64,000 bases of DNA from an uncultured Pelagibacteraceae bacterium (GCA_902516465.1 CABXZD010000001.1:124001-188000), one strand, 5' to 3'. Positions 8,550-19,428 are shown, counted from the stretch's first letter. Numbers and translations are program-made. The notes: a model not told the origin generated them from the sequence alone.

Positions 8550-9825
8550 TTAAATCTTCATTTTTTGAAAATCTATTAATCATATGATCCGCATTTGTAG
8601 TTTTATTATCAATTAATTTTTGCAAGTGGTTGAGAAATAGAGTTTCATTTTTTCCGCTTTTATTTATTATATCTCTTTGATTTAGTCCTTTTCTTGATAA
8701 ATCTAACAATTTTGATGCCCAGTAAAGAAGATCCTTGCCCATTAATTGTGTGTTAAATCCTTTTTGAGGAGCCTCTAAATAAGCATTAATAATTTTATCT
8801 TTGTCCCATTTTACTACTAATTCATAAACTTCATCGAGATTACCGTATAGCAACCCAACATTAAAAGCAGGACCTGCACACAGACAGTCCCAACCACATG
8901 TATCCATTGATCTAAGCTCTATATATCTCTTTAATCTATTCTCAGTGAAAATTGTGCTTAAATGAATAGATAAATCATTCTCATTTGGTGAACGATTTTT
9001 AACCTCAAAAATTTTTCCATTCATAAAGTCTTTAAAAGTATATTTTTTACCTGATATGTACCCTTCATTATCATGTATAAATAAAAGAGGATAATTTATT
9101 ATAAATTCTGCGTATTTTTCAAAATTTAATTTCTCCAAAAAAACTTTTGGCAGGCCCCCTCTTGAGGTGTTCTGCCAGACCTTTGATCGATATGATAAAT
9201 AATTACTTTTTTTTTTTTCTACAATTGAGGAGTTTGCAAATAAGGCAATGATAATAGGAACAATCGAATTAACAACTTGAAATTTTTTGATGAAATCATA
9301 TTCAGAGTCGTAATCAATATTTAATTGTGTTCCACATGTTCTATACATCATATCAAGACTTAATTCGCCTCCCTTTGGCATATCCTTTGTCATTAGTTTA
9401 TATCGTTCTTTTGGGTTGTTAGGAATCTCTTCAAGTTTTGAAATAGGATCAAATCCTGCACTTACAATATTAATACCCAATTTTTTGGTTACTTGCCTTA
9501 ACTCAAATAAATAATCTTGAGACTCAGCACATGCTTCATGAATATGACTCAACTTATCACCTGATAATTCAATTTGATTTCCTGGTTCTAAAGTAATATT
9601 TTTTCCCCCTTTATTTAAAGCAATAACATTTTCTTTTTCATAAATCGGGTTCCAACCAAATTCTAACAAAGATGAAAACATCTGTTTTATTTTTGAATAA
9701 TCAATTCTTTTATTGTCCTTGTTATTAAATAAAAATTTTTCATGCTCTATACCAATTTTGAAACTTTTATTCTTCTTAATACCTGATTTAAAATAATCTA
9801 TTATTTGTTCTTTAGATGTAATCAT
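8530..9825 (-). CDS. gshA: Glutamate--cysteine ligase
   Basis: 431 aa; GIEHEKFLFN, ITLEPGNQIELSG, MMYRTCGTQLNIDY, RYIELRSMDTCGWD. Confidence 0.85.
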   Translation of the reverse strand: MITSKEQIIDYFKSGIKKNKSFKIGIEHEKFLFNNKDNKRIDYSKIKQMFSSLLEFGWNPIYEKENVIALNKGGKNITLEPGNQIELSGDKLSHIHEACAESQDYLFELRQVTKKLGINIVSAGFDPISKLEEIPNNPKERYKLMTKDMPKGGELSLDMMYRTCGTQLNIDYDSEYDFIKKFQVVNSIVPIIIALFANSSIVEKKKSNYLSYRSKVWQNTSRGGLPKVFLEKLNFEKYAEFIINYPLLFIHDNEGYISGKKYTFKDFMNGKIFEVKNRSPNENDLSIHLSTIFTENRLKRYIELRSMDTCGWDCLCAGPAFNVGLLYGNLDEVYELVVKWDKDKIINAYLEAPQKGFNTQLMGKDLLYWASKLLDLSRKGLNQRDIINKSGKNETLFLNHLQKLIDNKTTNADHMINRFSKNEDLSVLYDK

Positions 9826-9855
9826 AAGTTATTTAATAATACTTTACTGATATAA

Positions 9856-10413
9856 TTAAAGTAGAGAATATGGTTTCCTAGAAAAAATTTTTTTTACCAT
9901 TGGCTTAAAAAATTTTAATGGTAGTGATTTATAACTAGGGTCAAATGAATTTTGATCATATTTTTCACAAAAATCGATTGTATCTTGATAATACCTGTGA
10001 CCTTTGTATTTATCTCTCTTATTTCTGTCCCCGCCCAAATGGTGCGCATAATAATACATTTGAAATTCACCATGCTTTTCTATTATCCAGTGGGTTTTTT
10101 CTGAAACGTATGGTTTTAGAATTGAAGCAGCATATTCTGAATGGTTCATTGGAGCTAGTTCATCCCCGATATCATGAAGTAAAGCTGCAACGACCATCTC
10201 CTCACTCTCTCCGTTATTATAGGCTCTAGTTGCACTTTGAAGTGAATGCTCTAATCTTGATATTTGGTAACCTTCCAATGTCTCTGTGAGATTAGACATA
10301 AAATCTATTATCCTATCTGAAGTTTTTTTAGCAAAATCTTTTTCATGTTTGTCTAAAAAAAGATAATCCTCTTTAGTTCCATTTTTCATTTGTGTAAAAC
10401 TTACTTTTTTCAT
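9856..10413 (-). CDS. HD-domain protein (predicted metal-dependent phosphohydrolase/oxygenase-like)
   Basis: 185 aa; RLEHSLQSA...VVAALLHDIGDELAPMNHSEYAASILKPYVSE...HHLGGDRNKRD. Confidence 0.75.
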   Translation of the reverse strand: MKKVSFTQMKNGTKEDYLFLDKHEKDFAKKTSDRIIDFMSNLTETLEGYQISRLEHSLQSATRAYNNGESEEMVVAALLHDIGDELAPMNHSEYAASILKPYVSEKTHWIIEKHGEFQMYYYAHHLGGDRNKRDKYKGHRYYQDTIDFCEKYDQNSFDPSYKSLPLKFFKPMVKKIFSRKPYSLL

Positions 10414-10416
10414 TAT

Positions 10417-11898
10417 TTAATTATTTGAAGCTGTACTTAACAATGACAGTTGAGTTATTTTACTATCACCTAATTCGTCGACTGGCTTTACTGGATAATC
10501 ACCGGTAAAATAATGGTCAGTTAGTTGTGGGTAAGTTTCGTTTCTTTTATTGAAACCAATAGCTTTATACAAACCATTGATTGATAAAAATTTTAAAGAT
10601 TTAGCTCCAATATAATCTCGTATTTCATCATTGGATTTGTTAGCCGCCAACAACTCTTTTTTTGTTGGAGTATCAACTCCATAAAAATCGGGATATTTTA
10701 TTTCTGGGCAAGCTATCATTACATGCACCTCTTTTGCTCCTGCATCATACAACATCTTCACAATTTTATGAGATGTAGTTCCTCTAACTAGCGAGTCATC
10801 AATTAGAATTATTTTTTTATTTTTTATTGTAGTTTCATTTGCATTTAATTTTAATCTAACCCCTAAACTTCTAATTTTTTGGCTCGGTTCAATAAAGGTT
10901 CTGCCAACATAATGGTTCCTTATTAATCCATGTTCAAAATTAATATTTATTTTTTGTGAAAATCCGAGAGCAGCTGCATTTCCTGAATCTGGTACTGGTA
11001 CAACTATATCGGCATCAACATTATTCTCATTTGCAAGTTCTTTACCTAAATTCTTTCTGTGCTCATATGCAGTTTTGTTATCTAAAAGACTATCTGGCCT
11101 TGAAAAATAAATATATTCAAAAACACATGGCCTTACTTTTTTTGGGGGAAATGGTTTAATACTAATCAATTCATTATTTTCTATTAAAACTATTTCTCCG
11201 TTTTCAACCTCTCTTAAAAATTTAGCTCCAATTATATCTAAAGCACATGTTTCAGATGCTAATACGTAACTTCTGCCTAACTTTCCAATCACTAGTGGTC
11301 TAATTCCGTAAGGATCTCTTACACCTATTAAAGAAGTTTGAGTCAGCATTACTAAAGCATAACCACCTTGTATTTGAAATATAGCATCGACAACCTTGTC
11401 AATTGTTTTAGATCTTTTAGATTTTGCAATTAGTTGAACAATAGTCTCAGTGTCTGAGGTAGTATAAAAAATCGCACCCTCTTCAACGAGTTTATTTCTT
11501 AACGAAATTGAATTTGTTAAATTTCCATTGTGTGCAACGCCAATACCACCAGCATTCGTATCTGCAAAAAAGGGCTGAATATTTCTTAAAGTATTATTTC
11601 CAGTGGTGCTATATCGATTATGGCCTATGGCATAATCACCTTTAAGGTTATTAAGAACTTTTTCTTTATTAAAATTATCACCCACTAAACCAAATCTTTT
11701 CTCTGAATAGTATTTTTTACCATCAAAAGAAACTATTCCACAACCCTCTTGACCACGATGCTGTAAAGCGTGTAGACCTAAAGCTGTTAAGGCAGAGGCA
11801 TCTTTCGCATTACTAACCCCAAATACCCCACATTCTTCTTTTATCTTAGGATCAAAGTTCTTCAATTTTCTCTTTAGAGTCTTTATATTTTTTTTCAT
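10417..11898 (-). CDS. purF: Amidophosphoribosyltransferase
   Basis: 493 aa; EECGVFGVSNAKDASALTALGLHALQHRGQEGCGI, PRPP loop IILIDDSLVRGTTSHKIV. Confidence 0.95.
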   Translation of the reverse strand: MKKNIKTLKRKLKNFDPKIKEECGVFGVSNAKDASALTALGLHALQHRGQEGCGIVSFDGKKYYSEKRFGLVGDNFNKEKVLNNLKGDYAIGHNRYSTTGNNTLRNIQPFFADTNAGGIGVAHNGNLTNSISLRNKLVEEGAIFYTTSDTETIVQLIAKSKRSKTIDKVVDAIFQIQGGYALVMLTQTSLIGVRDPYGIRPLVIGKLGRSYVLASETCALDIIGAKFLREVENGEIVLIENNELISIKPFPPKKVRPCVFEYIYFSRPDSLLDNKTAYEHRKNLGKELANENNVDADIVVPVPDSGNAAALGFSQKININFEHGLIRNHYVGRTFIEPSQKIRSLGVRLKLNANETTIKNKKIILIDDSLVRGTTSHKIVKMLYDAGAKEVHVMIACPEIKYPDFYGVDTPTKKELLAANKSNDEIRDYIGAKSLKFLSINGLYKAIGFNKRNETYPQLTDHYFTGDYPVKPVDELGDSKITQLSLLSTASNN

Positions 11899-12400
11899 TT
11901 GGAAATTCTTTTAGTAAATAATTACTACCTTTTTCTAAATATGGAAAGACGAATGATTTGTCTAAATTTATTGGCCATTTATCGTAATTATACACAATAT
12001 GTATGCCTGAAAATATAAATATACAAATAATATATGCCCTGACGAATCCAAAAAAAAAACCAAATATTGTATCTAAGCTACCAATTCCTGAATAACTAAT
12101 GGCTTTACTAATTCCACGATTAACCATTAAGATCAAAAATATTACAATTGTAAAAATTGTAATGCCAAGTCCGATATCGAGTACATATTCATTATCGATT
12201 ATATCTTTAAAATAAGGTTTAATTTTTGGAAAAATAATCAAAGTCATCACATAAGCTAATAACCATTTAGCTATTGACAAAATACTTAATACAAAACCTT
12301 TTTTGTAACATTTTATTAGTGAGAGAATAGTTAAGATTAAATAAATAAGATCAATAACGGAAGTTGTCTGATAAAAGTCTTTTAGCACTTCAATCATCAA
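11852..12400 (-). CDS. cvpA: CvpA family membrane protein
   Basis: 182 aa, 4 TM, adjacent to and overlapping purF as in many proteobacteria. Confidence 0.8.
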   Translation of the reverse strand: MMIEVLKDFYQTTSVIDLIYLILTILSLIKCYKKGFVLSILSIAKWLLAYVMTLIIFPKIKPYFKDIIDNEYVLDIGLGITIFTIVIFLILMVNRGISKAISYSGIGSLDTIFGFFFGFVRAYIICIFIFSGIHIVYNYDKWPINLDKSFVFPYLEKGSNYLLKEFPNEKKYKDSKEKIEEL

Positions 12401-12401
12401 A

Positions 12402-14789
12402 TTATTTTTTAAATGGTTTAATTAATAATATTAAAGTAGGAAGCAAGGTTAGGACTGAAATCATTGCTAATAACATAGCCAAACCTGTAAAGATCCCAAA
12501 GTAAATTGTAGGAATAAATTTAGATAAAATTAGTATTGAAAATCCAAAAACGATTGTAATGGACGTATTTAAAATTGCTTTACCTACAGTAGAGTGGCAG
12601 AGAACAAGGGTTTTATTGTATTCACCTGAACTATTAAACTCTTCTTTGAACCGGTAAATATAATGGATGCTATTATCTACAGCAATTCCAATAGTAATTG
12701 CAGCAATAGTAATTGTCATCATATCAAGAGGAATACCAAGCAATCCTATGATTCCAAGTATAAAAAAAGCAGCTATAAAATTTGGAACCACACCAATTAA
12801 AGATAATTTAATATTTTTGAAAAGCACTAAGAACATAACAAATATACCTACCATGACTAGTCCTAAAGTAAGAATTTGTGATTTAAAAAGACTTTGGAGT
12901 AAATTGTTAAATAGAATTAAAACTCCTGCAAGTTTATACTCTTCCTCTTTTAGTTTTAATTTATTTTTTAAGTCATAATTTATCTTATTAATTAAATCAT
13001 TTCTTCTTAAATTTTTTTGAGAGTCAATTATACGAAGATTAATCCGCGCCTCATTATCTTTAATAGAAATGTAGGGATCAATTATTTCAGATTTTATACT
13101 TTTTGGAATTTTTGAGTATAAAACCCCCATCTCTAAAGTACCCAATGGTTTATTGTTATTCAGTAAAGTGGCTACATCAATAATTGATGAAAATGATAAA
13201 ACTTTTCCAACTTGAGGTAAGTTATCTAAGTAATTGTGAACTTTGGCTATTTTGTCTATTTTATCTTTAGTAAACCAGTATTTTTCATCATTCTCTTCAT
13301 CTTCATCACCCCAATCTTCGAATTCATCTTCTTCATCAATTTTTGGTATTTCTCCTTTCGAAAATTTTATAATTACCTCAAGAGGTGTGGTCCCACCTAA
13401 TTTTTCATCTATTAGTTTCATTCCTTTATAAATTTCCGTTTTTTTACTAAAATAATTTATAAAACTATTTTCGACCTCTAGACGACTAATTCCAACTAAA
13501 CTAAATACAATTACCAACCCCGTTAAAATAAAAATAATTTTATGATTATTTTGAGATATTTTTGCAAAAAAAGAGGTGATGTTTGAATTTTCATATTTTT
13601 TTAAAGAAATATTTTCTTTTGGTACAAAACTAATAAGAGTGGGTAATAACGTAAACGTTATAATAAAAGAGGTAATTAAACCCAATGTCATCATCCAACC
13701 AAAATCAATAATAGGTTTTATTTCACTAAAAATAAGAGAGAGAAATGCAATGATAGTAGTTAAAACTGTGTATAAAATAGGCCAAAACATTTTTTTCGTA
13801 GTTAAAGTAATTAATTCTATTACATTTTTTAAAGGATAAGACTCTCTTAGCTGTAAAAATCTAGTGCTCATATGAATGTTCATTGCCATAGTTAAAATTA
13901 ACATAAGAGCAATAAAGTTTGATGAAATAACAGTAACTTTCCAGCCTAACAATCCAAGTATTCCTGTCATTATTACAACTGAAAAAAAACAACTACTTAT
14001 GGGGACTATGATCCAAATTAATTTACGAAAAACGAACCACAAAGTTGCAATAATAAATAATAGCACTCCTATGCCAAAAACAATAATATCGCTTTTAATA
14101 AATGACATCATATCATCAGCTATCATTGGTATTCCACCTAAATGAATTTTACCAATATCCTCATAGCTTTTAATAACATCTCTTATTTCGATAATATTTT
14201 GATGGTTTTGTTTTTTAATTTTTTCTTTCAATCTCTCAGATTCTTTTTTTGATTTATCATTAATATTTGCTAATTCTTTATTTCTTTTTATATTAACAAT
14301 GATACCGCTTGTTTTGCCATCTTCACTAATAACAAAATTTCTAAAGACAGGACTATTAGTAATTTCATTAAAACCTCTAATTCTATCGACATCTTCATCT
14401 TTAAGAGTTTTAAATTTTTCAAGTCGTTCTTGAAGAGGTGCGTCAGAACTATCTAGTAGGGGTATATCTAGCAAAGTTATTACACTATGTACCCAATTTA
14501 AACTTTGAATCTTATACTTTAGGCTTAATAGATTATTAATTGAGGTATCAGAAATCATACCTTCATTAGGAGTATAAGTTAAAATCAAAAATTCTTTAGC
14601 ACCATACCTTTTTGATATTTCCTGAAGATATTTCAGATCTGGATCTCCTTCAATTAAAAGTGTCTCAGAAGAAGCATCTAATTTAAAATCCTTTGAATAA
14701 TATCCAAAACTAAACAAAGTGATGAGGAGTATTATAAAAATTAATTTTGGATTTTTGAGTATTATATTTTGATAAAATTGGGCAAACAT
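12402..14789 (-). CDS. RND/MMPL-family transporter
   Basis: 795 aa, 2x6 TM topology, two large periplasmic loops, AITIGIAVDNSIHYIYRFKEE. Confidence 0.85.
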   Translation of the reverse strand: MFAQFYQNIILKNPKLIFIILLITLFSFGYYSKDFKLDASSETLLIEGDPDLKYLQEISKRYGAKEFLILTYTPNEGMISDTSINNLLSLKYKIQSLNWVHSVITLLDIPLLDSSDAPLQERLEKFKTLKDEDVDRIRGFNEITNSPVFRNFVISEDGKTSGIIVNIKRNKELANINDKSKKESERLKEKIKKQNHQNIIEIRDVIKSYEDIGKIHLGGIPMIADDMMSFIKSDIIVFGIGVLLFIIATLWFVFRKLIWIIVPISSCFFSVVIMTGILGLLGWKVTVISSNFIALMLILTMAMNIHMSTRFLQLRESYPLKNVIELITLTTKKMFWPILYTVLTTIIAFLSLIFSEIKPIIDFGWMMTLGLITSFIITFTLLPTLISFVPKENISLKKYENSNITSFFAKISQNNHKIIFILTGLVIVFSLVGISRLEVENSFINYFSKKTEIYKGMKLIDEKLGGTTPLEVIIKFSKGEIPKIDEEDEFEDWGDEDEENDEKYWFTKDKIDKIAKVHNYLDNLPQVGKVLSFSSIIDVATLLNNNKPLGTLEMGVLYSKIPKSIKSEIIDPYISIKDNEARINLRIIDSQKNLRRNDLINKINYDLKNKLKLKEEEYKLAGVLILFNNLLQSLFKSQILTLGLVMVGIFVMFLVLFKNIKLSLIGVVPNFIAAFFILGIIGLLGIPLDMMTITIAAITIGIAVDNSIHYIYRFKEEFNSSGEYNKTLVLCHSTVGKAILNTSITIVFGFSILILSKFIPTIYFGIFTGLAMLLAMISVLTLLPTLILLIKPFKK

Positions 14790-14811
14790 TTAACCCCTTT
14801 TATATTGGAAT

Positions 14812-16230
14812 TTAACGTATTTGAGTATCCTTAAATTTCGTAAACATGGCCTCGAACTCTAACATCACATTTCCAGTTGGACCATGTCTTTGTTTACCAA
14901 TGATTAATTCTGCTAAATTTGAAACTTCATTCATTTTTGCTTGCCATTCTGCATGTTCTACTGTGGCTGGTCTAGGTTCTTTGTTTTCTAAGTAATATGA
15001 TTCTCTATAGACAAACATAACCACATCAGCATCTTGTTCAATTGAGCCGGATTCTCTTAAATCTGATAATTGGGGTTTTTTATTGTCTCTTTGCTCAACT
15101 TGTCTTGATAATTGAGATAGAGCTAAAACTGGAACTGATAATTCTTTAGCCAATGCTTTTAAACCTTGGGTAATTTCTGAAACTTCTTGGACACGTCCGT
15201 CTTTATAATTTAGAGAACCTTTCATTAATTGGATATAATCAACAACAATCATATCAAGACCATGTATTCTTTTAATTCGTCTTGCTCTATTACTCATTGC
15301 AGCAATACTTATTGCAGGAGTTTCATCTATAAATAATGGCAGTTCCGAAATATTTTTAGAAGTTTCTATAAATTTATCAAACTGTTCATCAGAAATTTTT
15401 CCCCTTCTTATATCATTAGACTTAATTCTTGATTGTTCAGCAAGTATTCTTGTTGATAATTGCTCAGACGACATTTCTAATGAAAAAAAGGCAACACAAG
15501 ATTTTCTCTTATTTTCTTGAAGTTTTTGAGCAGCATTAAATGCTATATTAGTTGCTAATGCAGTTTTTCCCATTCCAGGTCTGCCTGCTATAATAATTAA
15601 ATCAGATTTGTGAAGACCTCCTAATCTGTCATCTAAATCTTTTAATCCCGTAGGAACTCCTACTATACCAGCTTCATTTTTATAAGCTGCTGAAGCCATC
15701 TCAATTGTCTGTCTCATAGCCTCATCAAATTTTATCAATGAAGAATTAAAAGACCCCTTTTCAGCAAGATCAAATAATAATCTTTCAGAATTTTCAATTA
15801 TACTTTGACCATTAGTATTCAAATCGTTTAGTTTTGCTGTATCAATTGTTTGTTCTGAAATCTTAATTAATTCTCTTCTTACAAACATATCATATATAAT
15901 TTTTGAATATTCTGTTGACTGTCTCGCCGATGTAGAAAATTTCGTTATTTTAACTAAATAATCAGGAACGTTTAAATCATTTTGTTCATCCTCAAAATAA
16001 TTTTTTAAGGTGATGGGATTAGCCAGCATTCCTTTGTAGATAAGGCTTTCAATAGCGGCAAATATTTTTTGATGCATAGGATCATAAAAATTATTACTAG
16101 AAATTATTGTATTGATTTCATCAAAAATTTCATTTGTGACTAATATTGAACCAATAACTGACTGTTCAGCCTCAATATTGTTGGGTAATTCTTTAAATTT
16201 ATCTTTAACCAAGCTTAGACTGTTATCCAT
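14812..16230 (-). CDS. dnaB: Replicative DNA helicase
   Basis: 472 aa; LPNNIEAEQSVIGSIL, IIAGRPGMGKTALATNIA, VDYIQLM, LSQLSRQVEQR; no intein apparent. Confidence 0.97.
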   Translation of the reverse strand: MDNSLSLVKDKFKELPNNIEAEQSVIGSILVTNEIFDEINTIISSNNFYDPMHQKIFAAIESLIYKGMLANPITLKNYFEDEQNDLNVPDYLVKITKFSTSARQSTEYSKIIYDMFVRRELIKISEQTIDTAKLNDLNTNGQSIIENSERLLFDLAEKGSFNSSLIKFDEAMRQTIEMASAAYKNEAGIVGVPTGLKDLDDRLGGLHKSDLIIIAGRPGMGKTALATNIAFNAAQKLQENKRKSCVAFFSLEMSSEQLSTRILAEQSRIKSNDIRRGKISDEQFDKFIETSKNISELPLFIDETPAISIAAMSNRARRIKRIHGLDMIVVDYIQLMKGSLNYKDGRVQEVSEITQGLKALAKELSVPVLALSQLSRQVEQRDNKKPQLSDLRESGSIEQDADVVMFVYRESYYLENKEPRPATVEHAEWQAKMNEVSNLAELIIGKQRHGPTGNVMLEFEAMFTKFKDTQIR

Positions 16231-16298
16231 ATTTTATAGCTTATATAAAAAGAAATAGAATTACATTCTAAAAAATTAATGGGGAAAAAATTGTATAA

Positions 16299-16757
16299 TT
16301 ATTGAATGGTTTCCGCTGTATCCACTATAATTGTGATTTCAGCATCAACTTCAGAGTGTAAAAAAATTTTGACTTTAAATTTACCTAATGATTTGATTTC
16401 TTGAATTGGTTGTATCATTGATGGTTTTATCTCAATTTTTTCTTTTTCGAGTATAAGTTTTGCAATTTCTGTAGGTTTTACCGAACCATATAACTCTTTA
16501 TTTTCTGTACTCAGTTTCTTAATCTTAAAAATTTTTTTATTTATCTTCTCAAAAACTTTTTTTGCTAGGTCTTTCCTTTCATTATCTTTTTTAGTTAAAT
16601 CAGATTTTATTTTTTCAACTCGAGTTATATTTTCTTTGGATGCATATAAAGCTTTGTGGTTAGCAATTAAAAAATTTCTTGCGTAACCTCTCTTTACTTC
16701 TATAATATCTCCTATAGAGCCAAATTTTTTTAAGTTTTCTAACAGAATTACTCTCAT
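16299..16757 (-). CDS. rplI: 50S ribosomal protein L9
   Basis: MRVILLENLKKFGSIGDIIEVKRGYARNFLI. Confidence 0.97.
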   Translation of the reverse strand: MRVILLENLKKFGSIGDIIEVKRGYARNFLIANHKALYASKENITRVEKIKSDLTKKDNERKDLAKKVFEKINKKIFKIKKLSTENKELYGSVKPTEIAKLILEKEKIEIKPSMIQPIQEIKSLGKFKVKIFLHSEVDAEITIIVDTAETIQ

Positions 16758-16758
16758 T

Positions 16759-17031
16759 TTATATTAATGCTAGGTTTCTTGCTCTTTTTATTGATAATGA
16801 TAGTTCCCTTTGTTTCTTTTGACAAACATTAGTAATTCTAGAAGGTAAAATCTTCCCATTTTCTGACATGTATTTTTTTAAAAGTTTAATATTCTTATAA
16901 TCAATTTTAGGGGCACCTTTTGTAGAAAGTGGACAATTTTTTTTAAATTTATATTTATTTGGTTGAAAAATGCTTAATTTAGCAAAGTTACTTTGTTTAC
17001 TTTTTTTATTTCCGCTTTGTCTTTTTGGCAT
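16759..17031 (-). CDS. rpsR: 30S ribosomal protein S18
   Basis: [48 protein letters not shown]. Confidence 0.97.
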   Translation of the reverse strand: MPKRQSGNKKSKQSNFAKLSIFQPNKYKFKKNCPLSTKGAPKIDYKNIKLLKKYMSENGKILPSRITNVCQKKQRELSLSIKRARNLALI

Positions 17032-17039
17032 ATTAATAT

Positions 17040-17384
17040 TTAGTTTTCTCTTTTTTCACTTTCTTCTTTTTTTGAAAAATAGTTTGTTTCTAAATCAAAA
17101 TTTTTCACTTTTACTGTTAAGTATCTAAGGAGTTTTTTATCGATCGCCTCGTTTTTTTCAAGCTCACTAATTATATTACCTTTACCTTTTATTTTAAAAT
17201 GTATGTAACTACCTTTCTTATTTTTTTTAATCAGATATGACAGATTTAGTAGTCCCCAGTTCTCAGTTTTGACTACCTCACCACTATTTTTTTCTATTAT
17301 TTTAGAATATTTTTCAGTTAATTGTTTGATCTCACTTGGAGAGGTGTCTTGACGGGCTATAATTGTATGTTCGTATAAATTCAT
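17040..17384 (-). CDS. rpsF: 30S ribosomal protein S6
   Basis: [22 protein letters not shown], conserved S6-S18-L9 order. Confidence 0.95.
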   Translation of the reverse strand: MNLYEHTIIARQDTSPSEIKQLTEKYSKIIEKNSGEVVKTENWGLLNLSYLIKKNKKGSYIHFKIKGKGNIISELEKNEAIDKKLLRYLTVKVKNFDLETNYFSKKEESEKREN

Positions 17385-17471
17385 TAATATTCTTTAATAA
17401 AATCAGAGGATATACTATTATAAGGTCTCAATTTCAATAGTTAAAAAATTGAAAAAAAGGTTTTTTTAAAG

Positions 17472-18398
17472 ATGTTTTCAGTAATTTTTCCAGGTCAAGG
17501 TTCACAACTCGTAGGGATGGGTAAGGATCTTTTTGAAAAATATGATTTAGTTAAGAATTTATTCAAGGAAGCTGATGATGTTTTAAATTTTCATTTATCC
17601 AAAACTATCTTGGAGGGACCTAAGGAAGATCTAAATCTTACTGCTAATACACAGCCAGCCATTTTTTTAATTAGTTATTCAATTTTTAGAATAATTAAAA
17701 ATGAATTTAATATAAATTTGAATAATGCTAATTATTTTGCTGGACATTCCTTGGGCGAGTATTCGGCATTATCTTGTGCAGAATATCTTGATTTTTCAAC
17801 CACTATTAAATTATTAAGAATTAGAGGGGAAGCAATGCAAAATGCAGTACCTAACGGTGAAGGAGGAATGACTGCAGTATTAGGTATTAATATAGATATA
17901 TTAGAAAAAGTACTGGAAGATAATAAAAAAGATTTTTTTGTTGAAATAGCAAATGATAATTCTGAGGGTCAAATAGTTGTGAGTGGTAAAAATCTTGATT
18001 TAGAAAAATTAAATTTAATTTTAAAGTCACATAACATCAGAAGTATAAAATTACCAGTTAGTGCACCTTTTCACTGTAAACTTATGAACAGAGCTACGCA
18101 AGTTATGAAAAAAGAACTTGATAAAACTTCTTTTTTAAATGGAAAAAATTTACTAATTTCAAATGTTACGGCCAAAGCAATATCCGACAAGCATGAAATA
18201 AAAAAGTTACTTATTGATCAAATTGAGAATAGAGTTAGATGGAGAGAAAGTATCATCTACATGATAAGTAAAGGAGTAGATCATTTTATTGAAATAGGAC
18301 CTGGTAAAGTATTGTCAAGTTTAATTAAAAGAACAGCAAAAAATGTAAAAATCGATACAATTAATCTTGAGAGTGATATAAAAGACTTAAAGATATGA
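17472..18398 (+). CDS. fabD: ACP S-malonyltransferase
   Basis: VIFPGQGSQLVGMGKDLF, GHSLGEYSALSCAE, APFHCKLM. Confidence 0.95.
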   Translation: MFSVIFPGQGSQLVGMGKDLFEKYDLVKNLFKEADDVLNFHLSKTILEGPKEDLNLTANTQPAIFLISYSIFRIIKNEFNINLNNANYFAGHSLGEYSALSCAEYLDFSTTIKLLRIRGEAMQNAVPNGEGGMTAVLGINIDILEKVLEDNKKDFFVEIANDNSEGQIVVSGKNLDLEKLNLILKSHNIRSIKLPVSAPFHCKLMNRATQVMKKELDKTSFLNGKNLLISNVTAKAISDKHEIKKLLIDQIENRVRWRESIIYMISKGVDHFIEIGPGKVLSSLIKRTAKNVKIDTINLESDIKDLKI

Positions 18399-19132
18399 AT
18401 GATTTAAAAAATAAAAATATTATTGTCACAGGTGCATCAGGTGGAATAGGTAATTCAATTATTGAAAAACTCCATAATTGTGGAGCAAATATATTAGCAT
18501 CTGGAACTAAAATTGAAAAACTTGAGGAATTAAAAAAAAAATTTAAAAATATTAAAATTCTAAAATTTGATATTTCAAAAAGTGATAAAATTGAGAGTTT
18601 TATTGAAGAGGCTGCAGTCAACCTTGGACAACAATTAGATTGCCTAGTTAATAATGCAGGAATAACTCAAGACAATTTAGCAATACGAATGAGTCTGGAT
18701 GAATGGAAAAATGTAATTGATGTAAATTTAACATCGACATTTCTACTTACTAAATTTGCAGTAAAAAAAATGTTAAGAAGTAAGTCAGGAAAAATCATTA
18801 ACATAACTTCTATTGTTGGTCATACTGGAAATCTTGGGCAAAGTAATTATACTGCCTCTAAAGCTGGAGTTGTAGCGATGTCAAAAAGTTTAGCTTTAGA
18901 GTACGCAAGAAAAAACATAAATATAAATTGTATTTCACCAGGATTTGTTAAAACAGCTATGACAGATAAAATTGATGAAAAATATAAAGAAACTATAATC
19001 TCAAAGATACCATCAGGTAGATTAGGTCAACCTGAAGACATTGCAAATGCTGTTCTTTTTTTGGCATCGAGTCAATCTGATTACATCAACGGGGAAACAC
19101 TTCACGTTAATGGCGGTATGTATATGGCTTGA
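18395..19132 (+). CDS. fabG: 3-oxoacyl-ACP reductase
   Basis: VTGASGGIGNSI, NNAGITQDNLAIRM, SNYTASKAGVVAMSKSLALE, NGETLHVNGGMYMA. Confidence 0.95.
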   Translation: MNDLKNKNIIVTGASGGIGNSIIEKLHNCGANILASGTKIEKLEELKKKFKNIKILKFDISKSDKIESFIEEAAVNLGQQLDCLVNNAGITQDNLAIRMSLDEWKNVIDVNLTSTFLLTKFAVKKMLRSKSGKIINITSIVGHTGNLGQSNYTASKAGVVAMSKSLALEYARKNININCISPGFVKTAMTDKIDEKYKETIISKIPSGRLGQPEDIANAVLFLASSQSDYINGETLHVNGGMYMA

Positions 19133-19181
19133 CAAAATAAGTTTTTAAACTAATAAGAATTTATAACTATAAAGGATTAAT

Positions 19182-19421
19182 ATGTCAGAAGACGTTTCAA
19201 GCAAAGTAAAAAAAATAGTGGCAGACCACCTTGGTATAGATGAAGCAAAAGTAACAGAAGAATCCAGTTTTATTGATGATTTAGGTGCAGATAGTCTAGA
19301 TACAGTGGAGTTAGTAATGGCTTTCGAGGAAGAGTTTGGTTCAGAAATTTCCGATAGTGAAGCTGAAAAAATTTTAACTGTTGGAGATGCAGTTAAATTT
19401 ATAGAGGGAAAAGCTAATTAA
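19182..19421 (+). CDS. acpP: Acyl carrier protein
   Basis: 79 aa; [26 protein letters not shown]. Confidence 0.97.
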   Translation: MSEDVSSKVKKIVADHLGIDEAKVTEESSFIDDLGADSLDTVELVMAFEEEFGSEISDSEAEKILTVGDAVKFIEGKAN

Positions 19422-19428
19422 TTTTTAA

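Noticed and set aside
17435-17466. Possible hairpin TTTCAAT...ATTGAAA upstream of fabD
   Set aside because: Short AT-only stem without a convincing terminator tail or conserved operator; insufficient support.
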